DNA of 64,000 nt from Kaistella montana (GCF_024436175.1 NZ_JANFQP010000001.1:434001-498000), one strand, 5' to 3'; positions 1 to 8,910 are shown, numbered from the stretch's first letter. The notes: generated by a model not told the origin, from the letters alone. Numbers and translations are program-made.

Positions 1-444
1 ATCCTCATTTTTCAACATTTTTGCGATGTACACGATTTGCCCGATATGATAAGGATAATGCGCTAATTGTCGTAAAACCGCATCAATCACCGAATGTTTT
101 TCGCCACGAATAAAAATGGTTTGATGAAGGTTTTCTTCGTTGATTTGGTCTAAAGCATTGAACAGAATTTTCCAGCCTTTTTCCCATAATTCCTGCATTT
201 CGGTTTTGGTATTTATACTGTTTTCAAATTCAGAATCGCGGTTTCGCCAGTCTTTTTCACCATCTTCAGTGAGGAAGTTGGTCCAGCGAGAAATCATGTT
301 TCCGGAAAGGTGTTTTACAATCGTTGCGATTGAATTACTTTCTGCATTGTATTGCCACAAAATCTCTTGTTCATTGAGCTGCGTGAAGGTTTTGTCGCCC
401 AAATCTTTGTAATACTGAAACCGTTTGATGAAAAGATCTTTCAT
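1..444 (-). CDS. DUF1572/DinB-like protein, C-terminus cut by window edge
   Basis: The gene enters from the right and runs off the left edge, so only the first 148 codons are visible. The start is the ATG at 444-442. The text reads MKDLFIKRFQYYKDLGDKTF and later contains HLSGNMISRW and AHYPYHIGQIVYIAKML, the spaced histidine segments typical of the DUF1572 branch of the DinB/YfiT four-helix-bundle superfamily. DinB-like proteins usually bind a metal through such histidines and include thiol transferases and stress-induced proteins, but the substrate of DUF1572 members is not established. The next gene upstream is transcribed in the same direction. Family assignment is fairly confident, function unknown. 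Confidence 0.75.
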   Translation of the reverse strand, partial: MKDLFIKRFQYYKDLGDKTFTQLNEQEILWQYNAESNSIATIVKHLSGNMISRWTNFLTEDGEKDWRNRDSEFENSINTKTEMQELWEKGWKILFNALDQINEENLHQTIFIRGEKHSVIDAVLRQLAHYPYHIGQIVYIAKMLKNED

Positions 445-494
445 GATTTTTATCCTTTTGACTCATCAAATTTACAAAAAACGTTGGGTGTTTT

Positions 495-1292
495 TTATTT
501 AATCATTGTTAAATTTCCGCAGAGGTTTTCGAGATGAAAAATCTTGTGAAACGGCGATTGTATTTGGTGTAGATTTTCTTTGTTTTGAATAAAAGTATAG
601 CGTGACGCAAGCGAATTCATATCCGAAACGATCACGAGCCAACATTCATCAACGCTGCGATCGTAATAAGGAAATTTCTCGTTTTTCTTTTCGATTAAAT
701 CAATAATTTTTTCGGAAGATAGTTCATCAAAAAGTCCCATCGTAAAATCCGGCGTGATGAAAACATTTCGGCGGTGAGGCGATTTTCGGATTTTTTTCAC
801 ATAGCCATAACTTTTATTTTGGCGAATGGATTTCACGATGTTGATGACCATTTCGTTCTGTTTTTCGAGCAAATCAATCTTCGAAATATGGTGGAATTCT
901 AAAAAATAAACACCACGAAATTTCGCGGTGTCTTCTTGTTCCAAAAGTATTTCAGCTTGGCGGAAAATTTTATTTAATTGGCTTTCGATCTTTTTTATTT
1001 CGAGGTGGTTGATCACTTCGGTCAGTTCGATTCCGATTTTTTTATTGTTGAAACTGGCAATAAAATCGGGACTTTCGCAGGTGAGATTTTCAAATTGTAC
1101 ATCGGGAAAATGATGGAGAAACGAGTTCAGCAAAAGGATTTCTGCCTTTTTTTTGTACTTTTCTCTATCGTGAAGTTCGGAGTTGTCGATTTGCCGATGG
1201 TAGCGCTCGATCGGCTTTTTTTTCAAGTGGCGGTTCAGGTAGTAAAGCGAGAGGTTTTTCACCAAATCTTCGTCGGAAAATACTTTCTTCAT
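495..1292 (-). CDS. Uncharacterised protein with possible PD-(D/E)XK nuclease motif
   Basis: A 265-residue soluble protein with no signal peptide or membrane segment. The ATG at 1292 (MKKVFSDEDLV) is preferred over a start 12 codons upstream because an AAGGTT-like purine stretch precedes it. Around residues 75-93 it reads SPDFIAS followed by IGIELTEV, an arrangement of Asp after Pro and Glu-x-x-Glu on a beta strand that resembles the PD-(D/E)XK nuclease active site. The remainder is rich in Lys, Glu and aromatic residues. I do not recognise a named family. It lies alone between the DinB-like gene and the divergent phosphorylase gene. The nuclease idea is an inference from one motif. Confidence 0.6.
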   Translation of the reverse strand: MKKVFSDEDLVKNLSLYYLNRHLKKKPIERYHRQIDNSELHDREKYKKKAEILLLNSFLHHFPDVQFENLTCESPDFIASFNNKKIGIELTEVINHLEIKKIESQLNKIFRQAEILLEQEDTAKFRGVYFLEFHHISKIDLLEKQNEMVINIVKSIRQNKSYGYVKKIRKSPHRRNVFITPDFTMGLFDELSSEKIIDLIEKKNEKFPYYDRSVDECWLVIVSDMNSLASRYTFIQNKENLHQIQSPFHKIFHLENLCGNLTMIK

Positions 1293-1375
1293 AACCTTAT
1301 TTTTTATAATCAAAAAATTGAATACCAATATTTTACGATTTAAAGTTATATAAAAAATTTAGATAATCAACCGTT

Positions 1376-1393
1376 TAGTTTAAATTTAAACTA
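1376..1393. promoter_or_regulatory. 18-bp perfect palindrome in a divergent intergenic region
   Basis: TAGTTTAAATTTAAACTA is a perfect 18-bp inverted repeat lying in the 294-bp gap between the leftward hypothetical gene and the rightward phosphorylase gene. It may be a regulator site, but AT-rich palindromes also arise by chance in such DNA. Confidence 0.3.
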
Positions 1394-1556
1394 TAATTAA
1401 TATTCAATTTTATCGAAAATGGTTTTTTCCTTATGTTTTTGGGAAAAAAAAGACGCTGAAACAGTAGGTTTTTCTCATAAAATTATTAAAAAATATCGAT
1501 TATATCATATTTAACAAAAAATAAACGTAATATTTTCGGGCAGTAATTAAAATTTT

Positions 1557-1564
1557 TACCTTTG
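1557..1564 (+). promoter_or_regulatory. Bacteroidota -7 element upstream of glgP
   Basis: TACCTTTG matches the consensus TAnnTTTG and ends 22 nt before the phosphorylase ATG. At the usual -33 position the sequence is TTTC rather than TTTG. Confidence 0.5.
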
Positions 1565-1586
1565 CAACTTAAATTTATTCACGATT

Positions 1587-3242
1587 ATGGATTTTAAAAA
1601 CTTTACGATGCCTTTCAGTATCAACCCTGAATATTCAAAAAAAGTTGCCTATTTTTCGATGGAATTTGCCATCGATCAAGCATTAAAAATATATTCCGGC
1701 GGCCTCGGATTTTTGGCTGGTTCACACATGAAAAGTGCTTATAACCTTAAGCAAGATTTAATAGGAATCGGTATTTTATGGAAATTTGGTTACTATGACC
1801 AAGCCAGAAATCACGATCAAACTTTGCAACCAACTTGGACGAAAAAAATGTATTCTTTCTTGCAAGATACCGGAATTAAATTTCAAATTGAGATTCATTC
1901 TGCACCGGTTTGGGTGAAAGTTTGGTATTTAGATCCTGAGATTTTCCAATCTGCGCCGATGTTTTTCCTATCAACCGACGTTCCGGAAAACGATCATGTT
2001 TCCAAAACAATTTGTCACCGTTTGTACGATGCTAATGAATCCACCAAACTTGCACAGTACATTTTGCTCGGAAAAGGTGGAGCTAAATTGCTGGATTTGA
2101 TGAACTTTGAGCGTGATGTTTATCATTTGAATGAAGCGCACGGTTTGCCTGCAGCATTCTATTTGTTGAAAAAATTTGGCGGTGATTTAGAAAAAGTAAA
2201 AGAAAAATTAGTTTTCACCACGCATACGCCGGAAGAAGCCGGAAACGAGAAACACAATATCTACCTTTGCCATGATATGTCCTATTTTTCCGGACTCAGC
2301 ATTGATGAAGTAAAAACCATTGAAGGCGTGGAAGACGATCGTTTCAATCACTCGCTTTGTGCGCTGAGAATGGCGAGAGTAGCGAATGGTGTTTCGCAAC
2401 TTCACGGTGAAGTTTCCCGAAAAATGTGGAGCAAATATTCTAAAATTTGTGAAATTAAAGCCATTACCAACGCTCAGGAATTTAAATATTGGGCAGATAA
2501 ACCGCTTTACGACGCAAAAGATGAAAACGATGCTGTGCTTTTTGATTTCAGAAAAAAACATTTAAAGAAAAGATTTTTCAAAACAGTAGCCGACCAAACC
2601 GGAAATTTATTCGATCCGAATGTCTTCACCATTGTTTGGGCACGTAGATTTGCAGGTTACAAAAGAGCAGATTTATTGTTGCAAGACAAAGAAAGATTTG
2701 CGAGATTATTGAACAATCCGAAATATCCTGTGCAAATTATTTGGGCGGGAAAACCTTATCCGATGGATTATTCGGCGATTTCAACCTTCAATTCTTTGGT
2801 AGAAGAAAGCAAATTCCACAAAAATATGGCTGTACTTACCGGTTACGAATTGGCTTTAAGTAAATTGATGAAACAAGGATCAGATCTTTGGTTGAACAAC
2901 CCAAGAGTTCCAAGAGAAGCGTCTGGAACTTCCGGAATGACTGCTGCAATGAACGGATCTGTGAATCTTTCAACCGATGATGGTTGGATTCCGGAATTTA
3001 CCAAAAACGGAGTGAACGGTTTTGTGGTTCCACAAGCGGATTACGACAACACCAGTGTTTACGATCAGGATAATTTCGATCTTGAAAACCTCTATGCAGC
3101 TTTGGAAAACGAAATTCTTCCAACATATTATGATCGTCCGGACGAATGGAGAAAAATTCAACAAACCGCAATGGATGATGTGAAAAACAATTTCAATTCT
3201 GATAGAATGGCGGACGAATATTATAAGCAGATTTACGCTTAA
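1587..3242 (+). CDS. glgP: Alpha-glucan (glycogen) phosphorylase family protein lacking the PLP lysine
   Basis: A 551-residue cytoplasmic GT35-like protein, the short form lacking the long N-terminal region of classical glycogen phosphorylases. Family members release glucose-1-phosphate from alpha-1,4-glucans. Visible signatures include SGGLGFLAGSHMKSA near residue 38, the catalytic-domain segment ARRFAGYKRADLLL and the EASGTSGMTAAMNG segment near 446-459. In canonical phosphorylases the last motif reads GTS-x-M-K, with Lys forming the Schiff base to pyridoxal phosphate; here the position is Thr452 (codon ACT at 2940-2942). The fold is therefore clear but phosphorolysis by the usual mechanism is doubtful. 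No other glycogen gene is nearby. A terminator follows. Confidence 0.85.
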   Translation: MDFKNFTMPFSINPEYSKKVAYFSMEFAIDQALKIYSGGLGFLAGSHMKSAYNLKQDLIGIGILWKFGYYDQARNHDQTLQPTWTKKMYSFLQDTGIKFQIEIHSAPVWVKVWYLDPEIFQSAPMFFLSTDVPENDHVSKTICHRLYDANESTKLAQYILLGKGGAKLLDLMNFERDVYHLNEAHGLPAAFYLLKKFGGDLEKVKEKLVFTTHTPEEAGNEKHNIYLCHDMSYFSGLSIDEVKTIEGVEDDRFNHSLCALRMARVANGVSQLHGEVSRKMWSKYSKICEIKAITNAQEFKYWADKPLYDAKDENDAVLFDFRKKHLKKRFFKTVADQTGNLFDPNVFTIVWARRFAGYKRADLLLQDKERFARLLNNPKYPVQIIWAGKPYPMDYSAISTFNSLVEESKFHKNMAVLTGYELALSKLMKQGSDLWLNNPRVPREASGTSGMTAAMNGSVNLSTDDGWIPEFTKNGVNGFVVPQADYDNTSVYDQDNFDLENLYAALENEILPTYYDRPDEWRKIQQTAMDDVKNNFNSDRMADEYYKQIYA

Positions 3243-3264
3243 TTTCATCGACTTTTTAAAATAC

Positions 3265-3301
3265 AAAATCCGGGAAGCATTGGTTTCCCGGATTTTATTT
3301 T
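3265..3301 (+). terminator. Intrinsic terminator after glgP
   Basis: A perfect 12-bp stem, AAAATCCGGGAA at 3265-3276 pairing with TTCCCGGATTTT at 3285-3296, with an 8-nt loop and a T-rich tail, located 22 nt after the phosphorylase stop. Confidence 0.85.
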
Positions 3302-3329
3302 TATCTTAGAAATCAAAATTCAGGAATTT

Positions 3330-4436
3330 ATGGAGCCAAGTATTTGGGAAGCTGAAACTTTTTATCGAAACCGTAATATCATCATTATTGGTGCGGGTTT
3401 TACAGGTTTATGGACTGCTATTTCCGTGAAAGAAAAGTTTCCAGAGAAATCGGTTTTGGTTATAGAGAGAAGTCCGGTTCCGATGGGAGCTTCCACACGA
3501 AATGCTGGTTTTGCCTGTTTCGGGAGTTTAACTGAAATTATTGCTGATTCGGAAAAAATGGGATGGGAAAAAACCTTTGGTTTGGTGAAAATGCGCTTCG
3601 AAGGTTTGCAGAAAATTCAGAATTATTTTGAACCTGAAGAAATCGATTTTAAATTATGTGGTGGTTACGAAATTCTGAATGATGATAGCCCTTTGCAACG
3701 GATTGATGAAGTGAATGAACGATTGAAAAGTATTACCAATTTTGAAAAAACATTTAATTTAAACCAGAATAAAATTGAAGAATTTGGTTTAGGAAATGCT
3801 GAATATTTGGTTGAAAATCTTTGTGAAGGAAGTTTACATTCCGGGAAATTGTTGCAGAAATTATTGAAAAAATGTCAGGATTTAGGGGTGGAATTTCTCT
3901 TTGGAACTGAAGTTCTCGAAATTTCGGAAACAGAAGGTTCAGTAAAAATCATTGCTGGAAATTTTGAAATTCAATCTGAAAAACTGGTGATTGCTACGAA
4001 TGCTTTTACTCAAAATCTTTTACCTAAAATCGATTTGTTCCCTGCACGCGGACAAATTTTACTCACCGAACCTATCGAAAATCTGAAAATTAAAGGAACT
4101 TTTCATTATGACGAAGGTTTTTATTATTTCCGGAATTTAGGAAATCGAATTGTGTTGGGTGGCGCAAGAAATCTGGATTTTAAAAACGAAGAAACTACGG
4201 AACTGAAAATCACCGAATTACTCCAAAACCATTTAGAGAACTTTCTGAAAACCGTGATTCTTCCTCATCAAAACTTCAAAATAGAAAAACGCTGGAGTGG
4301 AATTATGGCGATGGGAACTGAAAAATCACCGATTGTCGAAAAAGTATCATCGCGACAAGTTGCGGCGGTTCGGCTTTCCGGAATGGGCGTTGCGTTGGCT
4401 CCGAAAATTGGAGAAATGGTGGCGGAAATGCTTTAA
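3330..4436 (+). CDS. FAD-dependent oxidoreductase (DAO family)
   Basis: A 368-residue soluble flavoprotein of the D-amino-acid oxidase (DAO/DadA) superfamily. The dinucleotide-binding motif IIIIGAGFTGL lies at residues 17-27, followed by an acidic-ended strand (VLVIER) and the segment GASTRNAGFACFGS, which in this family contacts FAD. Near the C-terminus, RWSGIMAMGTEKSPIV and RLSGMGVALAPKIGEM fit the second FAD-contact region. Family members oxidise amines or amino acids; the substrate cannot be read from sequence. The stop overlaps the convergent nuclease gene by a few bases. It has no obvious operon partner. Confidence 0.85.
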   Translation: MEPSIWEAETFYRNRNIIIIGAGFTGLWTAISVKEKFPEKSVLVIERSPVPMGASTRNAGFACFGSLTEIIADSEKMGWEKTFGLVKMRFEGLQKIQNYFEPEEIDFKLCGGYEILNDDSPLQRIDEVNERLKSITNFEKTFNLNQNKIEEFGLGNAEYLVENLCEGSLHSGKLLQKLLKKCQDLGVEFLFGTEVLEISETEGSVKIIAGNFEIQSEKLVIATNAFTQNLLPKIDLFPARGQILLTEPIENLKIKGTFHYDEGFYYFRNLGNRIVLGGARNLDFKNEETTELKITELLQNHLENFLKTVILPHQNFKIEKRWSGIMAMGTEKSPIVEKVSSRQVAAVRLSGMGVALAPKIGEMVAEML

Positions 4437-4909
4437 TAATATTTCCACAATCCGAGTGCGTTTTTTCGGGCTTTTTCCTCAGACTTCCTGAAAACATCGA
4501 CGTATTTGATGTTTGGCGGAAAAGTCGCCATTCTTGCATACCCTTTTTGTACCAAATATTGGTTGAGAAATATGCCATTTTCAAGGTAAACATACGCCAA
4601 AGTTCTTCCGTATCGATCGATTTTTTGCACATCGAATTCTAATCGCACTTTTTTATCGGCAAGCATTTTTTTTAAATGACTTTTTGCTTCAAAGCCAAAA
4701 ACCTGAACTTGTTTTCTTTTGCCCACATTTCTGCTTTCGGGAGCATCTATTCCTATGAATCGAATTTTATATTCATTTTGAGATTCATCCTGAATGACCA
4801 CGGTATCGCCATCTGAAACTCGTTTTATGCTGTAATATTTCCCAGAAATCTGAGCATTAATGTTTAAAGAAAATAAGAAGATGAGAAGGAAATGAAAATA
4901 ATGTCGCAT
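4433..4909 (-). CDS. Secreted thermonuclease-family (SNase-like) nuclease
   Basis: A 158-residue protein from the ATG at 4909 (MRHYFHFLLIFLFSL...NAQ), which gives a clean Sec signal peptide; an in-frame start 8 codons upstream would spoil it. The mature part is a staphylococcal-nuclease OB-fold: VSDGDTVVI, then IRFIGIDAPES carrying the catalytic Arg, Asp and Glu, and DRYGRTLAYVY with the second active-site Arg. Members cleave DNA and RNA with calcium. It is probably exported to the periplasm or medium. The 3' end overlaps the convergent oxidoreductase gene by 4 bases. Confidence 0.9.
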   Translation of the reverse strand: MRHYFHFLLIFLFSLNINAQISGKYYSIKRVSDGDTVVIQDESQNEYKIRFIGIDAPESRNVGKRKQVQVFGFEAKSHLKKMLADKKVRLEFDVQKIDRYGRTLAYVYLENGIFLNQYLVQKGYARMATFPPNIKYVDVFRKSEEKARKNALGLWKYY

Positions 4910-5005
4910 TCGGCAAAAGTAGTATAAATTCATCTGAAAACTCCACGGAAATTATCATTAACTTGCTGTATTTTCTAAATCTTTTTTAATGTTTGAATTT
5001 GTAAA

Positions 5006-5042
5006 TTTGTTGCGATTCCAAAATTTCAAATCCGTATTTTTG
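5006..5042 (+). promoter_or_regulatory. Promoter of prfB
   Basis: TTTGTTG at 5006-5012 and TATTTTTG at 5035-5042 match the Bacteroidota -33 and -7 elements. The -7 element ends only 4 nt before the prfB ATG, so the transcript should have almost no 5' leader. Confidence 0.6.
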
Positions 5043-5046
5043 CAAT

Positions 5047-6159
5047 ATGATTAATAGCGACCAGATAAAAGATGCCCAATCCCGAATTGAGGATTTATAT
5101 AAATTTTTGCAGATTGAAAAAAAGAAAATCGAAATTTCTAATGATGAGGAAAAAACCGTTTCGCCAGAGTTTTGGGACAACCCGAAAGAGGCAGAAATTT
5201 TCATGAAGCAGCTTCGTTCAAAGAAAAAATGGGTGAGTGATTATGAAGAAATTTTCTCGAGATTTGAAGATATTCAGGTTTTAATCGATTTTGCTAAAGA
5301 AGATCCGGATTCCGAGAAAGAACTCGATGAATCTTTCCCTTTATTGCTGGAAAAAATTGAAGATTTAGAGTTCAAAAATATGTTGTCGAATGAAGGCGAC
5401 GAACTTTCTGCGGTGTTGCAAATTACAGCAGGAGCGGGTGGAACCGAATCTTGCGACTGGGCTTCAATGCTCATGAGAATGTACACGATGTGGGCTGAAA
5501 AACAAGGATACAAAATTCGCGAATTGAATTATCAGGAAGGCGATGTAGCTGGTGTGAAGACTGTAACTTTGGAAATTGACGGGGAATTTGCTTTCGGATA
5601 TTTGCGTGGAGAAAATGGAGTTCATCGTTTGGTGAGAATTTCACCGTTTGATTCCAACGCGAAGCGCCATACGAGTTTTGTTTCGGTGTATGTATATCCG
5701 TTGGTGGATGATACGATTGAAATTAATATCAATCCGGCTGATATTTCCTTTGAAACCATGCGTTCGAGTGGAGCAGGTGGACAAAACGTAAACAAAGTAG
5801 AAACGGCAGTTCGTCTTCGTCACGCACCTACGGGAATCATTATTGAAAACTCCGAAAGTCGTTCTCAACTTCAGAATAAAGAAAAAGCGATGCAATTATT
5901 GCGTTCCCGATTGTATGAAATGGAATTGGAGGAACGAATGAAAGCCCGAAATGAAATTGAAGCCGGGAAAATGAAAATAGAGTGGGGAAGCCAGATTCGG
6001 AATTACGTGATGCACCCTTATAAACTGGTGAAAGATGTGCGTTCCGGCTACGAAACTTCGGATGTGGACGGCGTGATGAATGGTGATTTAACTCCTTTTC
6101 TAAAAGCCTTCTTGATGGCTGATGGAACTGCTGCAACAGAAGATGATTTTAATCTTTAA
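5047..6159 (+). CDS. prfB: Peptide chain release factor 2
   Basis: A 370-residue class I release factor that terminates translation at UGA and UAA. The peptidyl-tRNA hydrolysis loop GAGGQ ends with GGQ at residues 244-246, and the RF2-type recognition tripeptide Ser-Pro-Phe is at 199-201 within [12 protein letters not shown]. The N-terminal region ([20 protein letters not shown]) aligns across the place where many RF2 genes carry an in-frame UGA and programmed +1 frameshift; here the frame is uninterrupted, so that autoregulation is absent. The gene is monocistronic with its own promoter very close to the ATG. Confidence 0.97.
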   Translation: MINSDQIKDAQSRIEDLYKFLQIEKKKIEISNDEEKTVSPEFWDNPKEAEIFMKQLRSKKKWVSDYEEIFSRFEDIQVLIDFAKEDPDSEKELDESFPLLLEKIEDLEFKNMLSNEGDELSAVLQITAGAGGTESCDWASMLMRMYTMWAEKQGYKIRELNYQEGDVAGVKTVTLEIDGEFAFGYLRGENGVHRLVRISPFDSNAKRHTSFVSVYVYPLVDDTIEININPADISFETMRSSGAGGQNVNKVETAVRLRHAPTGIIIENSESRSQLQNKEKAMQLLRSRLYEMELEERMKARNEIEAGKMKIEWGSQIRNYVMHPYKLVKDVRSGYETSDVDGVMNGDLTPFLKAFLMADGTAATEDDFNL

Positions 6160-6211
6160 GATTTGGCAAACTTTAACAATTTATTAATCCACATAAAACA
6201 CCTTGTTTTAT

Positions 6212-6219
6212 TATCTTTG
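6212..6219 (+). promoter_or_regulatory. -7 element of the DedA gene
   Basis: TATCTTTG fits TAnnTTTG and ends 5 nt before the ATG of the DedA gene, again implying a leaderless or nearly leaderless mRNA. No convincing -33 element was seen. Confidence 0.45.
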
Positions 6220-6224
6220 CGAAT

Positions 6225-6911
6225 ATGGAACATTTTGAAAGTTGGAAGGATCTTTTAAATCCTGAATTTTATATAAATAATGGAGGTTTTTGGCTCATAT
6301 TATTTATCATTTTTGCTGAAACCGGTTTGTTTGTAGGGTTTTTCTTACCAGGCGACAGTTTGTTGTTTGTATCCGGGATTTATGCGGTTACTATCATTAC
6401 TGAAACCTTCGGGTCCACAGGAAATGATTTCTTAGATACCACGATTTTAGCCACAGCTGTAGCAATTGCTGCGGTTTTGGGAAATGAAGTTGGTTACTGG
6501 TTCGGCCGAAAAGCAGGTCCGGCGCTTTACAAAAGAGAAGATTCATTCCTTTTCAAGAAAAAATATCTTTTTCAGGCACATGATTTCTTTGAACAACACG
6601 GTGCTCTTGCGGTAATTATGGCGAGATTTTTACCGGTTGTGAGAACTTTTACGCCAATTGTTGCAGGAATTGTAAAAATGGATAAAACTCGGTTTTTAAT
6701 AGATAATATTATCGGAGCATTTCTTTGGTCTTTTTCCCTCATTTTTGCAGGCCATTATCTGGATAAACTTTTCCAAGATCAGTTTGGAATCGATTTGAAA
6801 TCTCACTTGGAGATGATCATTATTATCATTGTCCTTATTACCACAGTTCCTATTATTGTTAAGTTTTTCTTTGGTAAAAAGAAGGAAGAGGAAACAACAA
6901 CTCAAGAATAA
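6225..6911 (+). CDS. DedA family (VTT domain) inner-membrane protein
   Basis: A 228-residue polytopic membrane protein. The family hallmark FAETGLFVGFFLPGDSLLF lies near residues 28-46, followed by GNEVGYWFGRKAG and the conserved loop ARFLPVVRTFTPIVAGI. The C-terminus ends in a Lys/Glu-rich cytoplasmic tail after a last hydrophobic helix. DedA proteins are implicated in phospholipid (undecaprenyl phosphate or PE) flipping and envelope homeostasis; which lipid this one handles is unknown. A strong bidirectional terminator separates it from dnaJ. Confidence 0.92.
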   Translation: MEHFESWKDLLNPEFYINNGGFWLILFIIFAETGLFVGFFLPGDSLLFVSGIYAVTIITETFGSTGNDFLDTTILATAVAIAAVLGNEVGYWFGRKAGPALYKREDSFLFKKKYLFQAHDFFEQHGALAVIMARFLPVVRTFTPIVAGIVKMDKTRFLIDNIIGAFLWSFSLIFAGHYLDKLFQDQFGIDLKSHLEMIIIIIVLITTVPIIVKFFFGKKKEEETTTQE

Positions 6912-6931
6912 TTAAGAGAACCATAAAGCAT

Positions 6932-6969
6932 AAAAAAAGCAACCTGATCAATTCGGGTTGCTTTTTTTG
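6932..6969. terminator. Bidirectional terminator between DedA gene and dnaJ
   Basis: AAAAAAAGCAACC (6932-6944) pairs perfectly with GGTTGCTTTTTTT (6956-6968). The A-run on one side and T-run on the other let it end transcripts from both convergent genes. Confidence 0.85.
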
Positions 6970-7047
6970 TAGTATATTGAATTTTCCTAATGCTAAAACA
7001 GATTATTTAAAATCAAATAGTCTTGAAAAAATCTTTTTTATTGAGGT

Positions 7048-8163
7048 TCAATTAAAGAGGTCGCGTACTTTATCGAAGAACGTTTTTTCTTTTCCGGACG
7101 GTTCAGCCATCATTTCTCCGTTTTTGATTTGATTTTCGAAGAATTCTTTTTGTTCCGGCGAAAGATGTTGTGGAGTCCAAACGTTTACATGAACAAACAT
7201 ATCACCTTTTCCGTAGCTGTCGATGCTTGGTAAGCCTTTGCCGGACAATCTGAGGATTTTACCGGACTGTGTACCCGCATCGATTTTTATTTTTACTTTT
7301 CCGCCAACTGTAGGGATTTCTTTTTGAGTTCCCAAAGCCGCTTCAGCAAATGAAATATATAATTCTTGATGAAGATTATCACCTTCACGCTTGATTTTAG
7401 AATCGGTTTCTTCCTCTACTACAACCAATAAATCACCCGGATTTCCACCAAATGGTGCATCATTTCCTTTGCCGCGTACATTGAGTTGGATGCCTTCTCT
7501 TGCTCCCGCAGGAATGTTGATGGTTACTTCCTCGTCTTCTTTTATTAAACCTTGCGCATTCGCTCCTGCAGGAATTTTATCGGCAACTTTTCCGATTCCC
7601 TGACAAGTTCCGCAATGAGTTTGAGTTTGCATTTGTCCGAACATGGTGTTCATCACTTTCACTTGTACACCACTTCCGTTACAAGTCGGGCAGGTTTTAG
7701 AGGTTGCTCCCGGTGCCATTTTCAGTTTTTTAACTTTAATGGTTTTTTGGGTGCCGTTCACCATTTCTTCAAGGTTGAGTTTAATTCTTACTCGAAGATT
7801 CGTTCCTCGTAATTGTTGTCTTTGAGCGCCACCGCCGCCGCCGAAATGACCGCCGAAAATATCTCCAAACTGGCTGAAAATATCTTCCATATTCATTCCA
7901 CCACCGAAACCACCGCCACCGCCAAAGCCACCACCGCCACTCATTCCGGCGTGACCATATTGGTCATAACGTGCTTTTTTGTTGGCATCGCTCAAAACTT
8001 CATAAGCTTCTGCTGCTTCCTTGAAACTTTCTTCAGCAGCTTTATCACCCGGGTTTTTATCTGGGTGATATTTCAAAGCCATTTTTCGGTAAGCTTTCTT
8101 TATTTCATCGGCGCTTGCAGATTTGCTCACTCCAAGCACTTCGTAATAATCTTTTTTTGACAT
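7048..8163 (-). CDS. dnaJ: Chaperone DnaJ with a reduced zinc-binding domain
   Basis: A 371-residue co-chaperone that stimulates DnaK ATPase activity and delivers unfolded proteins. The N-terminal J domain has the HPD triad at residues 33-35, followed by a Gly/Phe-rich linker (about 75-115) and the two C-terminal beta domains. The cysteine-rich region contains only two CxxCxGxG motifs (CPTCNGSG and CGTCQGIG) instead of the usual four, enough for one zinc centre rather than two. It follows grpE by 46 nt in an apparent grpE-dnaJ operon. dnaK is not in the window. Confidence 0.97.
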   Translation of the reverse strand: MSKKDYYEVLGVSKSASADEIKKAYRKMALKYHPDKNPGDKAAEESFKEAAEAYEVLSDANKKARYDQYGHAGMSGGGGFGGGGGFGGGMNMEDIFSQFGDIFGGHFGGGGGAQRQQLRGTNLRVRIKLNLEEMVNGTQKTIKVKKLKMAPGATSKTCPTCNGSGVQVKVMNTMFGQMQTQTHCGTCQGIGKVADKIPAGANAQGLIKEDEEVTINIPAGAREGIQLNVRGKGNDAPFGGNPGDLLVVVEEETDSKIKREGDNLHQELYISFAEAALGTQKEIPTVGGKVKIKIDAGTQSGKILRLSGKGLPSIDSYGKGDMFVHVNVWTPQHLSPEQKEFFENQIKNGEMMAEPSGKEKTFFDKVRDLFN

Positions 8164-8209
8164 AATAAAATTTTGAATAATTTAAAATCTAAGGAATTAG
8201 AATTTAAAA

Positions 8210-8749
8210 TTAGTTTCCTGTAACCACTTTAGCGAAACGAATTACCTTTTCATTTAAAGTATAACCAGTTTCGATGACATCTACGATTTTGCCTTTCAAA
8301 TCTTCCGAAGGAGCCGGGATTTGGGTAATTGCTTCGTGAAAATCAACATTAAAAGAATCGCCGGAGTTTACTTCCATTGGTTTTAAACCTTTTTCTGAAA
8401 GTTTGTTTTTGAATTTTTGATAGATGAGTTCCACGCCCTGTAGGTCGGCTTCATTACCATTTTTAGCCATTTCTTTTAAAGCTCTTTCAAAGTCATCCAA
8501 AACGCCCAACATTGAAATCATCATATCCTGATTGGCATACTGGAAGAAATCCATTTTTTCTTTTGCGGTTCTTTTTTTGTAATTTTCAAACTCAGCAAAA
8601 AGTCTTACGTAACGGTCTTTTTCTTCTGCCAAAAGTTCTTCCGGAGTCGGAGCAGCTGTCACATTTTCGGTAGTTTCTGTTTCGGGATTTTGAGTATTTT
8701 CCTCAGGTGTATTTACGTTTTCTTCGTGTATATCTTGGTTTTCTGACAT
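8210..8749 (-). CDS. grpE: Nucleotide exchange factor GrpE
   Basis: A 179-residue protein that releases ADP from DnaK. The first 45 residues are acidic and low in complexity. A long helix (EELLAEEKDRYVRLFAEFEN and onward) leads to the conserved YKKRTAKEKMDFFQYAN segment and the C-terminal beta domain with DFHEAITQIPAPS and IETGYTLNEKVIRFAKVVT. Length and layout are normal for the family. It is the first gene of a grpE-dnaJ pair read leftward. Confidence 0.96.
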   Translation of the reverse strand: MSENQDIHEENVNTPEENTQNPETETTENVTAAPTPEELLAEEKDRYVRLFAEFENYKKRTAKEKMDFFQYANQDMMISMLGVLDDFERALKEMAKNGNEADLQGVELIYQKFKNKLSEKGLKPMEVNSGDSFNVDFHEAITQIPAPSEDLKGKIVDVIETGYTLNEKVIRFAKVVTGN

Positions 8750-8910
8750 AATATTACATTTTTATAAGCATCAGTTCGCAACAATTTTGCCAAATAAAGT
8801 TTTAGGACAATTCGGCAGATTATTGATGGAGTTTCTATTTTTTGTTGATAAATATTCAAAAAATGAATAATTCTTATTTCTTAATTACAAAAAAGGTGAA
8901 CAGAGTTGTA

